NCBI GenBank assembly: GCA_945865565.1 | Contig: CAMBEK010000016.1 | Location: 1-39,298, forward strand | Reading direction: 5' to 3' | DNA from: Pseudobacteriovorax antillogorgiicola | GTDB lineage: Bacteria > Bdellovibrionota_B > Oligoflexia > Oligoflexales > RGVZ01 | Length of the DNA stretch: 39,298 nucleotides | In this document: one piece after another, positions 7,943-14,775 of the stretch | How the letters are laid out: every line of letters begins with the position of its first letter | How positions within the stretch are numbered: the first letter of the stretch is position 1 | Position numbers and translations under genes: made by a program | The notes under the pieces: model-generated | Database searches by the model: none | Told to the model about the DNA's origin: nothing | Seen by the model: the letters and a program-made list of their open reading frames with translations, nothing else

Positions 7943-9334
7943 TTAATTTCCATGTTCAACGTCTACACGGCATTGCCCGCCGACGTACAACTTCTTGAGC
8001 AACCGGTCGTCTCCGTGAACCACCGTTGCAAACAGGCGCTCTGCGGCACTGCGCGTGCAAGCCACACGCTCCGCCAGGAGAGGCTTTTTTGAAAATGAGA
8101 TCACTTGAAAATCTGCGTATTTACCGGCTTCTAAACTGCCGATTTCGGCATCCATGTGCAGGGCCTCAGCCCCCGCCAGAGTGGCCAAATAAAGCAGCGC
8201 CTCTGGTTCCAGAGGTTGGCTGCGCAGGGCTTGAACTTTATAAGCCTCGAGCATCGTCGCCCACGGGGAAAGGCTCGTCCCGGCACCGATGTCACTGCCC
8301 AAGGCCACTTCGATACCGGCATCACACGTTTTTTTAAGGTCCAGCAAACCGCTGCCCAAAAAAGCATTCGAAGTCGGACAATGAACGACCGTTGCCCCCC
8401 AGCCGGCCACTCGTTCGCGTTCGCTGTCGGTGAGCCAAATCCCGTGCCCAAGAAGGGTCCGGTCATTGATCAGGCCGTAATCCTCATAGATGCTCAAGTA
8501 GTCGCGGGCATTGGGAAACGCCGCTGCAACGCTCTCCATTTCACCCTCACATTCCGAGATGTGAGTCTGGATGAACGTATCCGGATGCCTTCTGTGCAAG
8601 TCTGCAAGGGCCTTCATCTGGGTTGGGGATGAAGTCAAAACAAACCGTGGCGTGACTGCGTAAAACAGCCGGCCCTGACGCCCGTGCCATTTCTTGATCA
8701 ACATTTCCTGGGCTTCGATATCCGCGCTGCATTCGAGCAACACGGATGCCGGGGCATTGACGTCCATGCTGGTTTTACCGACGACAGCGCGCAGGCCAGA
8801 TTTTTCAAACGCATCAAAAAGCACGTCTGCTGCGACCGGATGGACACTGCTGAAGGCCACGCTCATGGTGACGCCGTTGGCCGCCAGTTCTTTGGTGAAC
8901 CGAGCGGCCGTTGATTCGGCGACAGAGCGGTCGCTGAAGCGGGCCTCGGCCGGGAAAATAAAAGTATCAAGCCATTGGATCAGATGTTTGCCGTGAGATC
9001 CCATGACGTCAAGTTGAGGGAAATGCAGATGGCCATCAATGAACCCTGGCACAATGACGCCGTCGCCGTGGTCGATCACTCGGGCGCCGGGATGGTGCGC
9101 CTTTGCCACTGAAAATGCCGAGGCCTCGATAATACGCCCCGTGGACTCATCGACTGCCAAGCCAACATCAGAAATGGCCTCAAACCGAAAACGGTCGCCG
9201 AGGCGTCCGCGACGGATCGTGCCTGAAGAGCCGGCGGGACTGGTCACATGCCAGAGCTCTGCCGCCCGGTGAAGGACGATGCTGCTGTTCCCTGATTTTC
9301 CGGCAACTTGAACCACTAACCCGCCCCAACCCAC
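7943..9334 (-). CDS. guaD: Guanine deaminase
   Basis: Hydrolyses guanine to xanthine and ammonia in the cytoplasm, feeding xanthine dehydrogenase. It belongs to the amidohydrolase superfamily and shows the expected order of metal and substrate motifs: VPGFIDGHLHFPQ (HxH pair), FYAVTPRFVLTSSP, FIQTHISE, LLGHGIWL, HCPTSNAFLGSG and VALGSDIGAGTSLSP with the catalytic Asp. The C-terminal SLEAGKYADFQVI is the usual metal-independent end domain. The length of about 460 aa is normal. The start is uncertain: GTG 9334 has no clear ribosome site, and GTG 9316 or later starts would remove an N-terminal stretch with no family similarity. It lies 40 bp after the acyltransferase gene and nine bases before the membrane protein gene. 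Confidence 0.94.
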   Translation of the reverse strand: MGWGGLVVQVAGKSGNSSIVLHRAAELWHVTSPAGSSGTIRRGRLGDRFRFEAISDVGLAVDESTGRIIEASAFSVAKAHHPGARVIDHGDGVIVPGFIDGHLHFPQLDVMGSHGKHLIQWLDTFIFPAEARFSDRSVAESTAARFTKELAANGVTMSVAFSSVHPVAADVLFDAFEKSGLRAVVGKTSMDVNAPASVLLECSADIEAQEMLIKKWHGRQGRLFYAVTPRFVLTSSPTQMKALADLHRRHPDTFIQTHISECEGEMESVAAAFPNARDYLSIYEDYGLINDRTLLGHGIWLTDSERERVAGWGATVVHCPTSNAFLGSGLLDLKKTCDAGIEVALGSDIGAGTSLSPWATMLEAYKVQALRSQPLEPEALLYLATLAGAEALHMDAEIGSLEAGKYADFQVISFSKKPLLAERVACTRSAAERLFATVVHGDDRLLKKLYVGGQCRVDVEHGN

Positions 9335-9374
9335 AAGAGTGAGGGGCGAGTGTCACCTGAAAGGCCTGCCTTGC

Positions 9375-10478
9375 TCAACCCGAAACTTGGGATCCGCCCT
9401 GCCAAAGCCCTTTCAATCGGAGTGCCGGCTGTTCGACCAAAATCCGGCTCAAAACCGCAAAAACGAAGGCTACAGACGCAGAGGCCAGGATGAACCAGCC
9501 GACACCCAAGCGATTCACGTGGGCCACGACCAGAGCCTGTTGCAAGGGCCATGCGTAGACAAACAACCCGTAAGATATGTCGCGCCGCCCATCAAACCAG
9601 CACAGGCGGGCAGGCAGGCTTAGGGCAAGCCAAACCAGGGCATACCCCACTGCCGGTGGACCAACGACGGCCAAAAGGTTGTAGTGCAAGCCCAAGACGA
9701 TCAAAAAACAGGACAGCGCGAAAATCGCCCAATGAGATGGAACCTTTGTGCGAAATTTATACAGGAGTGCGCCGCAGCAGAAGTATGGAAAAAGAAAACC
9801 AATCTCGACGTCGGTGAACCACGAGGGCAACCATCTCAGCCCGCGAATCACAGCTGGAAAATTAAAATGCAAAATGCCTAGCAGCCAAGTGCACAACGCG
9901 ACCAAGAACAAGAGCCCCAGGCGAAATTTCTGAACCGGAAAAAACCCGCAAATGGCGATCGTGACATAGCAACGCCATTCGTAGATCAGACTCCAAATCG
10001 ATGTGTTGAAACTGAACCGGACCGGGACGTTGCCGAGAAGTGGCTTGATATCCCAGCGATGGACCCTCAACCAAAAATTTTCAGTGCCATAGGAGACGAT
10101 GTTCCCCATGTTTTGAGAGAGCATCATTGCGAGGGGAAATCGATGCAGCCAACAGTACAAGGGCACGAAAAAAATCATGGCCATCAACAGAAAGGCCCAA
10201 TACGCGGGGAAAATGCGTAAAAACCGGTTCCAGAAAAACCGCAGAATCGATGACGATTTGTCCAGACTGCGCATGATCAAAAAACCACTGACAGAAAAAA
10301 AACCAAGGACGCAAAAGCGCCCCAGCGTCACCTTATCCAGGGAAAAACGCAAGAGTGGTTCAGCCCCGAAACCACCGATGGCCCATGAATGGCTGACCAA
10401 AACTCCGATGGCAAGGCACAGCCTCAAAAAGCTGAAAGCATTTTTTTCAGGAACAAACCGGGCGTCGAGGCATTTCAT
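9375..10478 (-). CDS. Acyltransferase-3 family (OafA/YrhL-like) integral membrane O-acyltransferase
   Basis: A 367-residue inner-membrane protein with about ten hydrophobic segments. Characteristic acyltransferase-3 motifs are the early LRLCLAIGVLVSHSW with the conserved His, GFFSVSGFLIMRSL, RFFWNRFLRIFPAYWAFL, and SIWSLIYEWRCYV with the conserved Glu/Trp region. These enzymes move acyl groups, often acetyl, across the membrane onto surface glycans such as O-antigen or peptidoglycan. The acceptor is not predictable here. The start ATG overlaps the stop of the preceding ADP-ribosyltransferase-like gene as ATGA, so translation is probably coupled. Confidence 0.88.
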   Translation of the reverse strand: MKCLDARFVPEKNAFSFLRLCLAIGVLVSHSWAIGGFGAEPLLRFSLDKVTLGRFCVLGFFSVSGFLIMRSLDKSSSILRFFWNRFLRIFPAYWAFLLMAMIFFVPLYCWLHRFPLAMMLSQNMGNIVSYGTENFWLRVHRWDIKPLLGNVPVRFSFNTSIWSLIYEWRCYVTIAICGFFPVQKFRLGLLFLVALCTWLLGILHFNFPAVIRGLRWLPSWFTDVEIGFLFPYFCCGALLYKFRTKVPSHWAIFALSCFLIVLGLHYNLLAVVGPPAVGYALVWLALSLPARLCWFDGRRDISYGLFVYAWPLQQALVVAHVNRLGVGWFILASASVAFVFAVLSRILVEQPALRLKGLWQGGSQVSG

Positions 10479-12799
10479 GGTGCAGCCTCAAGGGTGACAT
10501 AAAAAACCTTATCTGGATTTGATGCCGAACCCCGGTTGATCGAATACGACTTCAAGTCAACCACCTGAAAATTTTGATTGGGGGCCAACAAAACCTCCTG
10601 TTCATGTCGATACATGGTTTTCGGCATGCCCGGCATGTAAAGGCCCTTGAGGGACTGGCCTGCCGGCGGGCGAATCTCGTAAACGATTCCCGTCTTGCCA
10701 AAAAAACCTTTTGACGTGAAAGATTTTGCGACATCGGGATCAATGCTGGTCGAAACAAAATAATTAAATTTAATGTTCTGCCCGACTTCAGGCACAAAGT
10801 TGCCGCGGCCGAGGGTTTCGCCGCGAATGAGTGCCATGTCCACTGGCAATGCCGGGGCCTTTGCAATTGCAGAATTGATCGCCTGAATCTGTGCGGCCGT
10901 CGCTGGTGGGATCTCTCCCCCAAAACGCATCGCGCCGTTGATCCTGGCATAACCATACGTCCCGTATTTTCCCAAGGCCTCGGCCTCCTCGTTGGAAATG
11001 TTGAGGCGCGCCGGGTTTTGCTGGTCCAGCAAGGCCTTGCTGTTGTTCTTGTTGTCTGTAGCCAGTTTCGCTGCCCCGGGGCCAAGGGGCAGGGCATTGC
11101 AAGACTGTGCGTCGCACTGCGGGACTGGGGGTTGAAACTTGATCTGCTTGGTCAGAAGCTGGTAGCCGTCCTTGGCTATGTATCCCGTCCGGACCACAGC
11201 AATTCCCAAGTCGATTCCGGCTTGCGTGCAAATATCGACCGCACGGTTGCCGCGTTCTGAAACCAGGTTTTGATCTCCGGTTGCACCCGATGCCTGCAAG
11301 GCCTTGAACGCCTCGTAGCATTCCTTCCCGCCGCGATACCCGGCACTTGCCGTCAGGTACGCCATCTTCAAGCCAATGGCGACGTTGATGGTGCCTTTGA
11401 CGGTCTCGACGGTTGGCGTTGCGAGCTTCCAGCCCAGCAAGATTTCACCACCGACCACGGATGCCACGGGAAGCATGGCCATATAAGGGGCTTGATAAAC
11501 TGCGTCGGAACCACGCGACACCAGTTCCTCGTACATGCCGCAAGCGAGTGGCTGCCCTGTTGCCAGGCTGACAACGGCACTGTGCAGGATTGCGCTCCCG
11601 ATCCCAAACGTCAGGGGCACGAGTGCAGCCGATGCAGAAGCCGCTTGAATGGTTGGAATTGCAGCCGGGTTTACCGCGTAGGCTAAAAATGGTGCAAAAT
11701 ACATGGTCAATGGCACAAACGGTGCGGCGAGCGCAGCCCTGCGCGCGGCATCGGCTTTCGCCAGACCGGACTCGATGGATTTCGCCTCGATATTATTGAG
11801 CTCATGCATGAACGCAAGCAGGCTGCTCGTCATGCCCTTCGAAACACCAACGCCTTTTTGCCCAAGCCCATCTACCAGCATGAGCATGCGTTTGTAGGAA
11901 CCTGCTGCATTGATCTCAGCCGGTGTGTCCTGACGTCTGCCAGTAAACACTTCACCGAGGCGCCCCGACATCAAGTTCCAATAGGTGTTGGATTCGCGCA
12001 CCGACAGAATAAAATTCTGACTCTCGACTTCAAAACGGCGTAGGGATTCCGTCACTTGGTTTTGCCAATCGGCCATTTCAGAAACTTGGATTTGTCCGTC
12101 AGCCCGTGGTGGTAAAAAAACCCAAGGCGACGCCACAACGGATTCACGTCGTTCCTGATTGGCCAAATCCGCCGCTGCCTGCGGAGCCAATAAAAGGCCG
12201 ATGGCATTCAGTAGTTTGCTGTCTCCTTGCAAACCTTGAACACTCAGGCGCATTGCAGACAGATCCCAGCCCTGACCGAACTGGTAAACCGCACCAGCTG
12301 ACTGCAGAGAATCGCGATATGGCAAAATCGTTTCTGATAAATCAGCAAGGTATGCCGCCAAATATTCTGGCGGAATCGACGATGAAAGCAGTGGCAATGC
12401 TGATTTGGGGATTTCTCCATCCAATTCCAGAAAGTCCAAGGCAGCAATCATCGAATAATTGCCATAGAGGCTCTCTGCGGCCAACGCAGCCACGCCAGTC
12501 GCCTGACGAAGTGCCGCCGCATCACCGGATGCCGTAGCATTTATGGCAGTGCCAGTTTGCGCGTCACGCTCATCACGGGAAATCTCGCCACGCAAGAAGG
12601 CCGCATTGAGTTCGTTGATGGCGTTGACGAGTCCGACTTCCTGGTCCGACGACAATTTGCCAGAACAACCACCGCTGTCGCGCAGCCACGCACGGTTGCT
12701 TCGAGTTTTGCATCCTGCAATCCCGCACGAAAGTCCAAGAACAAGTCCGGTCAGGATCACCGTTGAAGAAAACTTGTTGGAGAAATTTAAGTTTTTCAT
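10475..12799 (-). CDS. Large lipoprotein with C-terminal ADP-ribosyltransferase-like domain (putative toxin or effector)
   Basis: The product has 774 residues counted from ATG 12799. Its signal peptide has a lipobox GIAGC, so it should be a lipoprotein. Residues about 30-340 are mostly helical. Residues about 353-416, 438-463 and 470-486 are hydrophobic and Ala/Gly-rich, like pore or translocation segments. The C-terminal 150 residues carry the three marks of arginine-type mono-ADP-ribosyltransferases: Arg659 in MALIRGETLG, Ser683-Thr684-Ser685 in NYFVSTSIDPDVA, and Glu733-x-Glu735 in YRHEQEVLLAP. Order and spacing fit the R-S-E fold of exotoxins. An upstream in-frame start at 12895 would add 32 residues before the signal peptide and is rejected. 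The gene heads the run with the acyltransferase and guaD and is divergent from the purine permease. No immunity protein is recognisable beside it. Activity is inferred from motifs alone. Confidence 0.78.
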   Translation of the reverse strand: MKNLNFSNKFSSTVILTGLVLGLSCGIAGCKTRSNRAWLRDSGGCSGKLSSDQEVGLVNAINELNAAFLRGEISRDERDAQTGTAINATASGDAAALRQATGVAALAAESLYGNYSMIAALDFLELDGEIPKSALPLLSSSIPPEYLAAYLADLSETILPYRDSLQSAGAVYQFGQGWDLSAMRLSVQGLQGDSKLLNAIGLLLAPQAAADLANQERRESVVASPWVFLPPRADGQIQVSEMADWQNQVTESLRRFEVESQNFILSVRESNTYWNLMSGRLGEVFTGRRQDTPAEINAAGSYKRMLMLVDGLGQKGVGVSKGMTSSLLAFMHELNNIEAKSIESGLAKADAARRAALAAPFVPLTMYFAPFLAYAVNPAAIPTIQAASASAALVPLTFGIGSAILHSAVVSLATGQPLACGMYEELVSRGSDAVYQAPYMAMLPVASVVGGEILLGWKLATPTVETVKGTINVAIGLKMAYLTASAGYRGGKECYEAFKALQASGATGDQNLVSERGNRAVDICTQAGIDLGIAVVRTGYIAKDGYQLLTKQIKFQPPVPQCDAQSCNALPLGPGAAKLATDNKNNSKALLDQQNPARLNISNEEAEALGKYGTYGYARINGAMRFGGEIPPATAAQIQAINSAIAKAPALPVDMALIRGETLGRGNFVPEVGQNIKFNYFVSTSIDPDVAKSFTSKGFFGKTGIVYEIRPPAGQSLKGLYMPGMPKTMYRHEQEVLLAPNQNFQVVDLKSYSINRGSASNPDKVFYVTLEAAP

Positions 12800-12881
12800 T
12801 CGACGATCGAATTCCTCATGAAGTGCATCGGTAATCTGCAAACATCTGTACAATGATAACATCAATCTACCGAGGTGTAGC

Positions 12882-14237
12882 GTGGCGAGACTCACTGGAA
12901 TCAGAAAACGTTTGGACCACGTATTTCAATTGCGGGCAAACCGTTCGAGCATCCGCACGGAACTTCGCGCAGGACTGACCACATACCTCACGATGGCCTA
13001 TATCCTGTTTGTGAATCCAAGCGTTCTTGGCCACGCGATCCAGATTCCAGGCATCGACTTGAAACCTGAACTTTTGACCACCACGGCCCTGGCAACTGCG
13101 TTCGCGACAATGTTGATGGCTTTTTTGGGAAAATATCCGCTGGCCATTGCACCCGGCATGGGGCTGAACGCCTACTTTGCCTTCACCGTGGTTGCGGGTC
13201 AGGGCGTTCCATGGCAAACCGCCCTGGGCGGCGTTTTCATCAGTGGAATTGTCTTCCTGGCAATCAGCGTGGCGCGCATTCGCGAGGTTATTTTCACGGC
13301 AATTCCATTGGAACTCAAACACGCAACCGCGGCCGGCATCGGTCTCTTTCTAGCCATGATCGGCTTTACGAATTCCGGCATTGTGGTCGGCCATCCCGCA
13401 ACCCTGATTACGATTGGAAAATTATCTTCCACGCCGGTCATCGTGACCATTGCCGGCATTTTGGTCACGGCGGTCCTCATGGTGCGGCGCATACCAGGTG
13501 CGATATTGTTTGGGATTGGCGCATCAACGGCCCTTGCCATCGTGGCCGGTGCACCGGTCTTCAATGGCCATCCATTTGCTGGACTTCCATCGGGAATCAT
13601 TGCAGCACCGGTCTGGCCAACCCATCTGTTCATGGCAATGGATGTGAAGGGCGCCATGGCTATGGGCCTGATTCATATTGTCTTCACCTTTACGATGATC
13701 GAACTCTTTGACACGGCGGGGACTCTCGTCGGCATTTCCGAAAAAGCAGGCCTGCTCGATGCGAAGGGGCGCCTCCCTCGCGCTTCACAGGTTTTCGCGG
13801 CCGACGCGACGGCCAACATTGCCGGGGCCATGCTCGGAACCAGCCCGATGACGACGTATATTGAAAGTGCAGCCGGGATCGAAGAAGGCGGCAAGACGGG
13901 CCTTACGGCCCTCACGGTTGCGCTGCTGTTTCTTGCCAGCGTTGTCTTCTGGCCTCTCGCAGGCGTTATTCCGCCTCATGCAACCGCACCCGCGATGATC
14001 GTTGTCGGGTGCATGATGATGGGGAGTCTTGCGAAAATTAAATGGGATAATCTGCTGACGGGACTGCCAGCCTTTCTAACCCTGGCGTTGATGCCGCTGA
14101 CCTATTCCATCTCAAACGGGATCGCGGCAGGAATCATGAGTTGGTGCGGAATTCACGCCCTCGCTGGCAAAGGCCGGCAGGTGCATTGGGTGCTTTACAT
14201 GCTCGCGTTCTTGTTGCTCATGAAAGTGGGGCTGTAA
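12882..14237 (+). CDS. NCS2-family purine permease, AzgA/PbuG type
   Basis: A 451-residue inner-membrane proton symporter of the AzgA branch, which takes up hypoxanthine, guanine or adenine. Typical motifs are LRAGLTTYLTMAYILFVNP, LAIAPGMGLNAYFAF, MIELFDTAGTLVGISEKAG and the signature LGTSPMTTYIESAAGIEEGG. About 12-14 membrane segments are visible. The start is GTG 12882, with GAGG six bases upstream. It is transcribed away from the ADP-ribosyltransferase/guaD run across an 82 bp gap and followed closely by arfB. With guanine deaminase and xanthine dehydrogenase nearby, its job is most likely import of purine bases for breakdown or salvage. I found no purine riboswitch in the short leader. 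Confidence 0.93.
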   Translation: MARLTGIRKRLDHVFQLRANRSSIRTELRAGLTTYLTMAYILFVNPSVLGHAIQIPGIDLKPELLTTTALATAFATMLMAFLGKYPLAIAPGMGLNAYFAFTVVAGQGVPWQTALGGVFISGIVFLAISVARIREVIFTAIPLELKHATAAGIGLFLAMIGFTNSGIVVGHPATLITIGKLSSTPVIVTIAGILVTAVLMVRRIPGAILFGIGASTALAIVAGAPVFNGHPFAGLPSGIIAAPVWPTHLFMAMDVKGAMAMGLIHIVFTFTMIELFDTAGTLVGISEKAGLLDAKGRLPRASQVFAADATANIAGAMLGTSPMTTYIESAAGIEEGGKTGLTALTVALLFLASVVFWPLAGVIPPHATAPAMIVVGCMMMGSLAKIKWDNLLTGLPAFLTLALMPLTYSISNGIAAGIMSWCGIHALAGKGRQVHWVLYMLAFLLLMKVGL

Positions 14238-14242
14238 ACAGA

Positions 14243-14668
14243 ATGAAAATTTCCGATCGCTTGTCGATTCCAGATCATGAACTTGAATTCTCGTTTGCGC
14301 GCAGCGGGGGCCCAGGCGGGCAAAACGTCAACAAGGTCTCCAGCAAAGCGATTTTGAAATGGAACATCGATGCCAATGCCTCCATACCCGAGGCCGCGAA
14401 GGCTAGATTTCGCACGAGCTTCGGCAACCGCATCGCAACGGATGGCAATGTTGTGATCACGAGCGATGAATACCGCGATCAACCGAGAAATATCGAAAAT
14501 TGCCGCGAGAAATTATCAGAGATGCTGCGATCGGTAGAAAAGCCGCCGAAGGTTCGTCGCGCGACCAAGCCCACCCGGGGATCTAAGGAACGCCGCCTGG
14601 CGGGAAAAAAACGCGACTCTGCCATCAAAGCCGGCCGCCGGACCGGTCGGGACCATTCCGATTCCTGA
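14243..14668 (+). CDS. arfB: Peptidyl-tRNA hydrolase ArfB (rescues stalled ribosomes)
   Basis: A 141-residue release-factor-like hydrolase that frees peptides from ribosomes stalled without a stop codon. The catalytic GGQ motif is in RSGGPGGQNVNKVSSKAIL. The basic C-terminal tail (KPTRGSKERRLAGKKRDSA) is the part that enters the empty mRNA channel in this family. Length and layout match ArfB/YaeJ. ATG 14243 is five bases after the permease stop, so the two are probably on one transcript, although no functional link is expected. Confidence 0.93.
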   Translation: MKISDRLSIPDHELEFSFARSGGPGGQNVNKVSSKAILKWNIDANASIPEAAKARFRTSFGNRIATDGNVVITSDEYRDQPRNIENCREKLSEMLRSVEKPPKVRRATKPTRGSKERRLAGKKRDSAIKAGRRTGRDHSDS

Positions 14669-14679
14669 CGTTTGTTAAA

Positions 14680-14701
14680 GCCCAATGGGCAAATTTTGCC
14701 C
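14680..14701 (+). other. Two overlapping small hairpins after arfB
   Basis: GCCC-AAT-GGGC (14680-14690) and GGGCAAA-T-TTTGCCC (14687-14701) share the GGGC, so only one can form at a time. The first is followed by AAATTTT and might act as a weak terminator for the permease-arfB transcript. Confidence 0.35.
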
Positions 14702-14724
14702 TTCGAAGCGATCCGGGCTATACT
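14696..14724 (+). promoter_or_regulatory. Candidate sigma-70 promoter of the sensor-like gene
   Basis: TTGCCC (14696-14701) and TATACT (14719-14724) are 17 bp apart, which is ideal spacing for a vegetative sigma factor. They lie about 50 bases before the ATG at 14776. The -35 box overlaps the hairpin just described. Confidence 0.5.
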
Positions 14725-14775
14725 TGAAAGATACCAATAATTTGATCACGATTTGCGGCGGACGGGCGTAGCAGC

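Noticed and set aside
7926..7945. Direct repeat of GAAATTAAT between guaD and the membrane protein gene
   Set aside because: It is AT-rich, only nine bases long and spans stop and start codons; likely chance.
12800..12881. Purine riboswitch before the purine permease
   Set aside because: The gap is only 82 bp, with no three-helix arrangement and no conserved junction bases that I can see; no clear promoter pair either.
10475..12895. Longer N-terminus for the ART-like protein
   Set aside because: The extra 32 residues would precede and bury the signal peptide that begins at ATG 12799.
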